Positions 1 through 6,357 of a stretch of DNA of 14,372 bases are shown here, piece after piece. Each line of letters opens with the position of its first letter. Position 1 is the stretch's first letter. Under the pieces are notes generated by a model, which saw only the letters and a program-made list of their open reading frames with translations, made no database searches and was not told the DNA's origin. Source of the stretch: Flavobacteriales bacterium UBA6165 (lineage in GTDB: Bacteria > Bacteroidota > Bacteroidia > Flavobacteriales_D > Crocinitomicaceae). The stretch covers positions 421 through 14,792 of the forward strand of contig DIUF01000066.1 of NCBI GenBank assembly GCA_002422285.1, written 5' to 3'. A program made the translations under genes and the position numbers.

Positions 1-1361
1 TCACGGATGCGATAACGCTGCATCAAATCAGCAATTTTCGCAGGAATTTCTTGCATTTCTTGTAAAACAGCACAATCAATTTCTTGCAATTCACCACAAG
101 CTGGCACTTGACCTTCGTAATATTTGTGCGTCAAAACCAAAGCACGGTTCACGAAATTGCCTAGTATATCCGCCAATTCATTGTTCACGCGTGCTTGAAA
201 TTCTTTCCACGTAAATTCAGAATCTTTGGACTCAGGTGCGATGGCTGTAAGTGTATATTTCAATTCATCCACTTTGTCAGGGTGGCGCTCCAAATATTCG
301 TGCAACCAAACCGCCCAATTGCGTGAGGTTGAGAATTTATCGCCTTCCAAATTCAAAAATTCAGAGGCAGGAACATTGTCTGGTAGAATAAAATCACCGT
401 GGGCTTTGAGGATAATCGGGAAAATAATGGCGTGAAAAACAATATTGTCCTTGCCAATAAAATGCACCAATTTGGTGTCTCTGTTTTTCCAATAATCTTC
501 CCAATTCTTGCCGTTGTCGGCAGCCCACTGTTTTGTCGCGGAAATGTAGCCAATCGGCGCATCGAGCCAAACGTAAAGAACTTTTCCATCGGCACCCTCA
601 ACTGGCACGGGAACACCCCAATCCAAATCGCGGGTCATGGCACGAGGTTTCAAACCTCCATCAATCCAAGACATGCACTGCCCTACCACTTGATTGCGCC
701 ATAACTTTGGGTCGTGTTGTTGTTTGCCATCCAAAATGCCATCTTGTATCCACGGTTTGAGCCAGTCTTCGTGCTCATTCATCGGCAAAAACCAATGTTT
801 CGTTTCTTTCATTACGGGCTTTGTTCCGCTGAGAGTAGATTTAGGATTAATCAATTCCGTTGGACTCAAAGCAGAGCCACATTTTTCGCATTGGTCGCCA
901 TAAGCATCCGAATGTGAGCACTTTGGACAAGTGCCCGTGATGTATCTATCTGCCAAAAACTGCTGAAATTCTTCGTCAAAATACTGCTCTGTAACCTGTT
1001 CGGTGAATTTACCATTTTCATTGAGCACTTTGAAAAAATCTTGCGCCGTTTCTTTATGAATTTCGGCGGTAGTGCGGTGAAAAATATCTGGCGCAATTTC
1101 AAATTTATCGAGCGCATTTTTAATAATGGTGTGGTATTTATCCACAATTTCTTGAGGCGTAATACCTTCTTTTTTAGCACGCAAGGTAATAGCAGCCCCA
1201 TGCTCATCCGAACCACAGATATAAGCCACATCTTGATTGTTCATTCTCAAAAAGCGCACAAAAATAGACGCAGGTAAATATACACCTGCCACATGACCCA
1301 AATGGAGTGGCCCGTTGGCATAAGGCAAAGCAGAAGTAACAGTATATCGAGATGTTGTCAT
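1..1361 (-). CDS. metG: Methionine--tRNA ligase (MetRS), 3' end outside the window
   Basis: This enzyme charges tRNA(Met) with methionine in the cytoplasm. The frame starts at ATG 1361-1359 (MTTSRYTVTSALPYANGP) and stays open to the window edge, giving 453 codons, so the rest of the catalytic core and C-terminal part lie to the left. Class I synthetase motifs are visible: HLGH at residues 20-23, the HIGH motif; a zinc knuckle with Cys145/148 (CPKC) and Cys158/161 (CEKC), the same spacing as in E. coli MetRS; and KFSTS at 342-346, the KMSKS variant usual in Bacteroidota. The start is supported by the family N-terminus and by a -7 promoter element 20 bases upstream. It follows the acyltransferase-like gene by 42 bases on the same strand. 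Identification is firm; nothing odd was seen. Confidence 0.97.
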   Translation of the reverse strand, partial: MTTSRYTVTSALPYANGPLHLGHVAGVYLPASIFVRFLRMNNQDVAYICGSDEHGAAITLRAKKEGITPQEIVDKYHTIIKNALDKFEIAPDIFHRTTAEIHKETAQDFFKVLNENGKFTEQVTEQYFDEEFQQFLADRYITGTCPKCSHSDAYGDQCEKCGSALSPTELINPKSTLSGTKPVMKETKHWFLPMNEHEDWLKPWIQDGILDGKQQHDPKLWRNQVVGQCMSWIDGGLKPRAMTRDLDWGVPVPVEGADGKVLYVWLDAPIGYISATKQWAADNGKNWEDYWKNRDTKLVHFIGKDNIVFHAIIFPIILKAHGDFILPDNVPASEFLNLEGDKFSTSRNWAVWLHEYLERHPDKVDELKYTLTAIAPESKDSEFTWKEFQARVNNELADILGNFVNRALVLTHKYYEGQVPACGELQEIDCAVLQEMQEIPAKIADLMQRYRIR

Positions 1362-1381
1362 GAAATCTAAAAATTGTGGTG

Positions 1382-1389
1382 CAAAGATA
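1382..1389 (-). promoter_or_regulatory. Predicted -7 promoter element for metG
   Basis: On the minus strand this reads TATCTTTG, an exact match to the Bacteroidota TAnnTTTG element. It ends 20 bases before the metG ATG, so the leader would be roughly 15 nt. No TTTG or TTG was found at the expected -33 spacing, so only the -7 half is supported. Confidence 0.5.
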
Positions 1390-1403
1390 AAGTAATAAAC
1401 AGA

Positions 1404-2876
1404 TTATGCCCCCTCTGATTTACCCCCAGAAACTTTTGTTTTCAATTGAATCAGATACTCTTTCCAGGTGCCCAATTGATTTTTCTTTTCAATGATTAGG
1501 GTTTGAGTGATCATCATAGCATACATGAGTACCACAAAAATCAGAGTCATTGACACCCCAAAACGATCTAAAGAAATGACTGGACGAATCCAATAAAGAA
1601 TAATCAAATGCCCCACATACAACCAAAGCGTATTTCGACTCATTTGATTCATTAAAGTTGGAAGTTTCGTTATAAAACGAGATAAAAACGCACAAACGGC
1701 CCCCACTAAAATCACAACACCTATGCGGTGGAAAATCAAATTAGCACTTGCGCCCATACCCTCAATGTGACCCCAGAAATTGCTCGTGCCATAGCGTTGA
1801 ACTTCAACAATGTCTCCAATTTCAGAAAGCGCAATAAGGGCTCCCCCGAGGAACAACAATTTTATTTCCAGCAAACGAGCGAGGTTTCCTTTGTCTTTCA
1901 TCCATGCCAAAAGAGCGCCGAAAAAGGCACCAAACAAAATATAACTCAACCATGGAAAAATTGGGAATGGAGAAGATTTTTGTGCTTTCGTTTTCATAGA
2001 ATTCATCCACAGGGTAAAAACATTAGGAAACATACGGGCTCTTCGTTCGAAAGAATAAGTGATGCTCATAGGTAATCTGCCACGCACGATTTCAATATTT
2101 GCATATCTACCAAAGCGTTGCCTAGCTTCCGCCAGATCTAAATCATCCAAATTACAAATATGCTGATAGCCTAAGCCAACTATCACATCGTTTTGTTTCA
2201 AGCCCAATTGCTGGGCTTTGCTTCCTGGTCGAACAGCTAAAATAATTACGCCATCATTATCCGCAATATCCAATGAGTCGGCATAAGTGTCATTGTTTTC
2301 ATCTAATAGAACACCGAGTTCGCCGTATGACAATAACGATTCAGGTTCAGAATGAAAATTCATTTGAGTAATGTAAGGACTTGAGAATGAAACAGCGAAG
2401 AAAAGAGATAAAAAAACCAAAGCCAAAACGCCGATATATTTACGTGTAATGATAAATACACCAATTACAGTAAGCAGGCCTAGTCCAATAATATGAAGTA
2501 CATCAACCGCCAAGGAATTATCCATCATGCCTTGAGAAATCGGCTTGTAAAATGCCTCGAGCTGGAAACGAAGCAAATATCCCCAAAACAAAAGCGTTCC
2601 AACTCGAATAAGACCTTTTTTTATCCTAATATTTCCGCTTACCAAGCGACGGTCCTGCTGTAGTAAGAGAAATGTGAAAACGGCCCCAGCGATAACCATG
2701 AAAAATGGCGCAGTGTAACCGCGTAATTGGGTCCAAATACCTATTCCAAAAGAGTTTCCATCACGGATTTCTTTATCAAGCATGGCATAAACCGTATGAC
2801 CCTGAATCATCATGAAAAGCGCAATGAAGCGCATGATATCCAAAAATGTCAGTCTAAAAGGTTTATCTTTTTGCAT
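1404..2876 (-). CDS. Polytopic membrane acyltransferase-like protein with inserted PDZ-like domain
   Basis: This 490-residue integral membrane protein resembles the HGSNAT/DUF1624-DUF418 group of membrane acyltransferases. The start of helix 1 (LDIMRFIALFMMIQGH, residues 12-27) has the Asp/Arg and following His typical of that group. Helices are predicted near 12-33, 54-72, 90-106, 123-143 and 147-166, with about five more after residue 300, including a late WLYVGHLIILYW segment. Between the helix groups, at about 180-270, lies a soluble segment with PDZ character (GVIILAVRPGSKAQQLGLKQ, then NDVIVGLG). Substrate and acyl donor cannot be read from the sequence; a role in modifying envelope glycans or lipids is inference. 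The gene lies 50 bases after the PorP gene, so it could be read from the sigma operon, but it also has its own -7 element. The ATG at 2876 begins MQKDKP directly before the first helix. Confidence 0.7.
   Translation of the reverse strand: MQKDKPFRLTFLDIMRFIALFMMIQGHTVYAMLDKEIRDGNSFGIGIWTQLRGYTAPFFMVIAGAVFTFLLLQQDRRLVSGNIRIKKGLIRVGTLLFWGYLLRFQLEAFYKPISQGMMDNSLAVDVLHIIGLGLLTVIGVFIITRKYIGVLALVFLSLFFAVSFSSPYITQMNFHSEPESLLSYGELGVLLDENNDTYADSLDIADNDGVIILAVRPGSKAQQLGLKQNDVIVGLGYQHICNLDDLDLAEARQRFGRYANIEIVRGRLPMSITYSFERRARMFPNVFTLWMNSMKTKAQKSSPFPIFPWLSYILFGAFFGALLAWMKDKGNLARLLEIKLLFLGGALIALSEIGDIVEVQRYGTSNFWGHIEGMGASANLIFHRIGVVILVGAVCAFLSRFITKLPTLMNQMSRNTLWLYVGHLIILYWIRPVISLDRFGVSMTLIFVVLMYAMMITQTLIIEKKNQLGTWKEYLIQLKTKVSGGKSEGA
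2067..2339 (-). other. PDZ-like domain inside the acyltransferase-like protein
   Basis: Residues 180-270 approximately. The PGSKAQQLGLKQNDVI stretch (217-232) matches the PDZ pattern PGSPA-x-x-AGL-x-x-GD-x-I. It is preceded by an Asp/Asn-rich stretch (DENNDTYADSLDIADNDG, 192-209) that looks like a metal-binding loop or a simple acidic insertion. The domain sits in the loop between two membrane-helix groups, so it would hang on one face of the membrane. The periplasmic side is likely but not established. Confidence 0.65.
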
Positions 2877-2880
2877 GAAG

Positions 2881-2888
2881 CAAAAGTA
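2881..2888 (-). promoter_or_regulatory. Possible -7 element abutting the acyltransferase-like start codon
   Basis: The minus strand reads TACTTTTG, an exact TAnnTTTG match, followed by only four bases (CTTC) before the ATG at 2876. If active it would give a leaderless or almost leaderless transcript. No -33 element is visible at 19-21 bases spacing, so it may be accidental. Confidence 0.35.
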
Positions 2889-2926
2889 GTCAATGAAATT
2901 CTAACGAGACGGATTTCGCAATAAGT

Positions 2927-3886
2927 TTAGAAGGAAGGACAAGAGATTGTTCTAAATCGCTTCACTTTGCTTGGACACTTCAAAAACAAACCAAGAGAAA
3001 CCTCATGAGAACCACCAGATTGGTTTGTCAATCTTGAAACAGTAACATCGTAGCTATATCCAACTCTAAAAGTGTTTGTTGACAATCCGAAAGTTAAGAT
3101 AAAGGCATCACGATTTCTGAACCAAGCTCCAAAGGTGAACATTTCATATTTTACGTAAGTACCCAAATTCATTTCCATGAATCCCTGCTGATAACGATAC
3201 ACGATATTTGGGGAGATGGTTACTGGGTTGCTATAACGTGATCTTCTTCCTAATGGAATTTCGGCGCCAGCATGGGCAGTAAAGCGCATTGGAAGTTGGC
3301 TACGCCCAACAATCATCGAAACGTTTGGTCTATTCAAATGGTGAGCAGCCACCCCAAAATAAAAGTTCTTTGTGAAACCACCTATACCAGCAGACACATC
3401 AAAATAGCCTTTTGAACCACCTCTCTGAACGTCTCCTGTTTGATAAATAAAACCTCTTCTTGGGTCAATCATATCACCAAATGTAAGTTTACTCCAATCC
3501 AAGAATTTCTGACCATACATGGCTTGACCCGCGAAAAGAAGGGTGAATTTTCGATTCACCTTTAGGTGATAAGAATAGATTGCAGCTAAATTCACTTCTT
3601 GAATTGTTCCTTGACCTTGCATATCGTGCATAGCTTGAACCCCAAACCCGCCATTGATTGCCTCGAAATATTGGTCATACGAAAAACTATTCGTAACAAA
3701 ATTTCCAGACAATGATGGCCACTGATTTCTGTGGTTCATTTGAAAACGCGGACAAATATTTGTTCCTGCCAAAGCTGGATTCAAATACAAGGGGTTCGCG
3801 TAGAACTGGGTGAACAATGGATCCTGAGCGTTGCTCGTTCCAATACTCCCTAAAAGAATAAACGCAAGTACTACTTTTTTCATCAT
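2927..3886 (-). CDS. PorP/SprF family outer-membrane protein (type IX secretion system)
   Basis: This 319-residue protein belongs to the PorP/SprF family, outer-membrane beta-barrel proteins that work with the T9SS or with individual secreted adhesins. It has a signal peptide (MMKKVVLAFILLGSIGTSNA), then the family N-terminus QDPLFTQFYANPLYLNPALA, repeated amphipathic strands, and the C-terminal FRTISCPSF ending that I associate with this family. The start chosen is ATG 3886, two bases after the anti-sigma stop (TGA, 3891-3889). A TTG at 3892 would only add two residues, and ATG 3883 is equally possible. Such tight spacing indicates translational coupling in one operon with the sigma and anti-sigma genes. 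Its strands align with the C-terminal barrel of the anti-sigma factor. It may be a dedicated partner for a type B cargo or for the sensor itself. It is probably one of several paralogues, so no symbol is given. Confidence 0.93.
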   Translation of the reverse strand: MMKKVVLAFILLGSIGTSNAQDPLFTQFYANPLYLNPALAGTNICPRFQMNHRNQWPSLSGNFVTNSFSYDQYFEAINGGFGVQAMHDMQGQGTIQEVNLAAIYSYHLKVNRKFTLLFAGQAMYGQKFLDWSKLTFGDMIDPRRGFIYQTGDVQRGGSKGYFDVSAGIGGFTKNFYFGVAAHHLNRPNVSMIVGRSQLPMRFTAHAGAEIPLGRRSRYSNPVTISPNIVYRYQQGFMEMNLGTYVKYEMFTFGAWFRNRDAFILTFGLSTNTFRVGYSYDVTVSRLTNQSGGSHEVSLGLFLKCPSKVKRFRTISCPSF

Positions 3887-3888
3887 AA

Positions 3889-5652
3889 TCAATTTAACAT
3901 CAGTTTTCTCAATCTACTTTCTTTGAGCGTCACACGCATCGTTAATTGGTGACTTAAGTGTTTTCTTCCGGTCATCTGACTCAATGCATAATCCGTTGAA
4001 TACAACATGGATACATTACGAGAAACCCAGCCTAAACTAAACATTGGCTCACCTGCGCTTGAAACTGAAGCGCCCAAAGATAAAGAATTATATTTTATAC
4101 GTGACCCAAGCCACAATTTATTCAAATCTCCATAGTTTTGATAGACCATTTGGCCAGACATTCTAAACTTCTTATTCCGAGATTCGTATTCCGTTCCCAA
4201 TACTGCATTAATAAAAACGGGGTTTCTCTCTTGGAAATGTTGAGAACCATAATGCAAAGCATAGTTTCTTGATCCAATCAAATTATCAGCATTTGCCCCA
4301 ATAAATCCCCATTTGGTATTCAACAAAAATCCTAAACCAATATCTTGTTTGATACTTCTATTGACTTGAGCTTCATGCTGCGCGCTTGTATACACAAATG
4401 CATTTGATCTATCAAATTCTATAAATGAACCAGGGGTAAGAGGCGCTCTGTTCACTGATGTGCCACCCATTTTCATGCGCAAAGCGGGCTCTAAAACAAT
4501 ATTTTTGCTCCGATTTAAGAAAAACTTAGGGGCATATGTTAAAGCAAGCTCAAGATTATTTATTGTGCCATTTGCATAACGGTCATACATCAATTGTATT
4601 CCAACGCCGGCATTTGTTTGTGGTAAAAACACATCAAGACCCAATTGATTTGAAAGCATAGCGTTGCTTTGATTTGGCCACTGTAAATAGGTGTTCGAAT
4701 AAATCGTATTCGAAAAATCTGATGCTACGTGACCGAAATTAATTTGATTGCGCATCGATCCGGGCACCAAGTATTCTACATCTCGACTATTCGTAAGTAA
4801 TAGTTCACCTCCTCCTTTGAACCTATTGCTTCGTGTAGTTAATTTTTTATCCTTGGACTCGTTTGCTGAATTATTAACAGAGCTTCCAGAACTTGAACTA
4901 GCTACCGAATTGTGTTGGCTGTGTGAAGCCACTTCCGAATTAGATTCATGCGGAAGGTTGCTTTGCGATAAAACTTCAGTATCAATTTCAAGATTTGGAT
5001 TTGGCGCAAAATCATGATCAGCGAGGAGCGAAACTGTTTCCAAAGTATTTACCAAATCAGTTGAAGTTGACTCAGGGTTGTAGAGATTGTCTAACGAAGT
5101 TTTATAATCACGCTCGACATAATCTTCTTCGATCACCCCAGAAAAGATTTGATTGTTAAACTGAAACGGGTATGGTGACCCAAAGTTAGTTTGTAAAACC
5201 CTGTTTGAACTAGGTTTGTTTTCAGATTCCTCCACGCCAACAGAAGAACTTTGCGCATCATTTGAATAATCGATTGTGGACATTGTAGTATTTGCAGCAT
5301 TCAAAGCAGACCTAATTTCTAGGTTATTGGCTTCAAGCGCAAAATTATCAACTTGTGGTTTATTGCCTGCAATAATAAACAAGGCAAGAATAGCATTTAC
5401 ACCAAGAGCTGTCAAAACAGTAATCCTATTCAATAGACCGGGCGACACTAAAGGCTTAAGTAAGGCTCCTCTATTCACGAATTCCGCATCCACACGATTC
5501 ATTCTAGCAGCACCCCATGCTTCAAATTGAGGGTCAAATTGAGGGTTTTCTAATAAAAAATCCTCGAGCATCATTTCTTCGTTCTCAGACAAATCGCCCT
5601 CGAAGTAGTGGAACAACCACTGATCTAAGTTGGATGGATTAGGCGATTTCAT
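3889..5652 (-). CDS. Anti-sigma factor fused to a PorP/SprF-like outer-membrane barrel (dual membrane-spanning)
   Basis: This 587-residue protein is predicted to hold the ECF sigma factor encoded just upstream. Parts in order: a short acidic cytoplasmic segment (residues 1-70) with anti-sigma character (WLFHYFEGDLSENEEMMLED, 12-31); one hydrophobic helix at about 75-96; a linker from about 97 to 285 with a Ser/Asn-rich low-complexity core near 230-275; and from about 285 to the end a strand-rich region resembling PorP/SprF barrels. There is no N-terminal signal peptide, as expected if the N-terminus stays in the cytoplasm. The start ATG 5652 lies 14 bases inside the sigma gene, implying coupled translation. 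The architecture matches the Dma anti-sigma factors of Bacteroides that, from memory, cross both membranes. It is not a FecR type: no FecR domain or TonB-dependent receptor is present. The fusion is intact, with no frameshift. Signal and regulon are unknown. Confidence 0.85.
   Translation of the reverse strand: MKSPNPSNLDQWLFHYFEGDLSENEEMMLEDFLLENPQFDPQFEAWGAARMNRVDAEFVNRGALLKPLVSPGLLNRITVLTALGVNAILALFIIAGNKPQVDNFALEANNLEIRSALNAANTTMSTIDYSNDAQSSSVGVEESENKPSSNRVLQTNFGSPYPFQFNNQIFSGVIEEDYVERDYKTSLDNLYNPESTSTDLVNTLETVSLLADHDFAPNPNLEIDTEVLSQSNLPHESNSEVASHSQHNSVASSSSGSSVNNSANESKDKKLTTRSNRFKGGGELLLTNSRDVEYLVPGSMRNQINFGHVASDFSNTIYSNTYLQWPNQSNAMLSNQLGLDVFLPQTNAGVGIQLMYDRYANGTINNLELALTYAPKFFLNRSKNIVLEPALRMKMGGTSVNRAPLTPGSFIEFDRSNAFVYTSAQHEAQVNRSIKQDIGLGFLLNTKWGFIGANADNLIGSRNYALHYGSQHFQERNPVFINAVLGTEYESRNKKFRMSGQMVYQNYGDLNKLWLGSRIKYNSLSLGASVSSAGEPMFSLGWVSRNVSMLYSTDYALSQMTGRKHLSHQLTMRVTLKESRLRKLMLN
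3892..4800 (-). other. C-terminal PorP/SprF-like barrel domain of the anti-sigma factor
   Basis: Residues 348-364 (AGVGIQLMYDRYANGTI) align without gaps to residues 79-95 of the neighbouring PorP protein (GGFGVQAMHDMQGQGTI), with 8 of 17 identical. Further matches are LWLGSRIKYNSLSLGASV against MNLGTYVKYEMFTFGAWF, and the final strand ending in LK in both. The C-terminal CPSF tail of PorP is absent here. Barrel boundaries are approximate. Confidence 0.75.
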
Positions 5653-6133
5653 TGAATTTAACGAATTGAGTCAGGTTTTCTTTTATTTTTCTACGCGCTC
5701 GGAACAAATATACCTTCACTTGAGCCTCTGATAAATCAAGTAACTCAGCAATTTCTTTGTAATTATATCCTTCCATGTCGCGGAGCAACAAAATGGACTT
5801 TTGAATTTGTGGCAGCGTTTCAGTAACTATGTCCACAATTTCTTTCAATTCGAAATTGTTTTGGATCATCACTGCGCGCTCAGGCACATTCTCATCATAA
5901 AAGTCCATTCTAGATTTCTTTTTAACAAAATTAATGAGCGCATTATGGGCTGTGGTGAATAACCAGCTTTTCGACTTATCGAAATCAACTGACTTTCTAT
6001 GATTCCATAAACGCTCAAAAGAATCTTGTACAATATCACTAGCATCTTCACTATCTTGAAGACACTTGAGGACATATCCGTATAACCTTCCGGAATGAAT
6101 CTCAACAGCTTTATTGTACTCTGATCTTGTCAA
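5639..6133 (-). CDS. RNA polymerase sigma-70 factor, ECF family
   Basis: This 164-residue ECF sigma factor directs RNA polymerase to a specific promoter set. The sigma-2 region covers about residues 6-73, with the core-binding DIVQDSFERLW at 33-43. The sigma-4 region covers about 105-153, with the helix-turn-helix YKEIAELLDLSEAQVKVYLF at 124-143. The best start is TTG 6133: a stop codon (TAA) lies two codons upstream in the same frame, and the first ATG (codon 75) would remove sigma-2. The N-terminus MTRSEYNKAVEIHSGRLYGY fits the family. It is the first gene of the sigma, anti-sigma, PorP operon and overlaps the next gene by 14 bases. No housekeeping TAnnTTTG element is found upstream, so self-activation is possible. 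It resembles Bacteroidota ECF21-type factors; that group assignment is a judgement by eye. Confidence 0.93.
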   Translation of the reverse strand: MTRSEYNKAVEIHSGRLYGYVLKCLQDSEDASDIVQDSFERLWNHRKSVDFDKSKSWLFTTAHNALINFVKKKSRMDFYDENVPERAVMIQNNFELKEIVDIVTETLPQIQKSILLLRDMEGYNYKEIAELLDLSEAQVKVYLFRARRKIKENLTQFVKFNEIA

Positions 6134-6357
6134 AATTTAATATCTATTAACTCTGAAACAATAAACAACAAGTAAAAGTTACAGCACAATGAAAAAAATC
6201 TAAAATATTTTGAGATTTCAAGAAGTGCTCCAAACAATTGTCAGTTCAATGAAACGAATTTTTATTTGATTTCGTTGCGCTTTCAATCGAATTTAGTCTA
6301 AATTTGCCCTAACGCTAAAAAAAACTTAAACACTTAACTCCTTGAAAAACAAACACT
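6134..6357. promoter_or_regulatory. Divergent intergenic region between the sigma operon and the acyl-CoA synthetase
   Basis: These 224 AT-rich bases hold the control signals for two divergent transcripts. For the plus strand a good promoter is seen at 6274-6306. For the minus strand no exact TAnnTTTG exists; near matches are TAACTTTT (6181-6174) and TAGATTTT (6202-6195). A TGTAAC at 6183-6178 followed 17 bases later by TGTTTC (6160-6155) could be an ECF-type promoter, as many ECF -35 elements contain AAC. No hairpin or RNA gene was recognised. Confidence 0.5.
6274..6306 (+). promoter_or_regulatory. Predicted promoter of the acyl-CoA synthetase gene
   Basis: GTTG at 6274-6277, then 21 bases, then TAAATTTG at 6299-6306, an exact TAnnTTTG. 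Transcription would begin around 6311-6314, leaving a leader of about 45 nt before ATG 6358. The -33 half is a partial match and the spacing slightly long. Confidence 0.6.

Noticed and set aside
353..1277. Several open frames of 65-121 codons on both strands within 226-1277
   Set aside because: They are shadows in other frames of the metG reading frame, which carries HIGH-, zinc- and KMSKS-type motifs in one continuous frame.
2899..2932. Inverted repeat TTCTAA / TTAGAA after the PorP gene, possible terminator
   Set aside because: Arms are only 6 bases, the loop is over 20, it is AT-rich, it includes the PorP stop codon, and no U-tract follows.
3887..3892. TTG start at 3892 for the PorP/SprF gene
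   Set aside because: It overlaps the anti-sigma stop and adds only two residues before ATG 3886, which gives a normal signal peptide.
3889..5652. FecR-type anti-sigma factor of a FecI/FecR/TonB-dependent transport system
   Set aside because: No FecR domain is seen after the membrane helix, no SusC/TonB-dependent receptor lies nearby, and the C-terminus aligns with PorP/SprF instead.
6265..6268. TTTG as the -33 element of the acyl-CoA ligase promoter
   Set aside because: It is 30 bases from the TAAATTTG element; GTTG at 6274-6277 has a better spacing of 21 bases.
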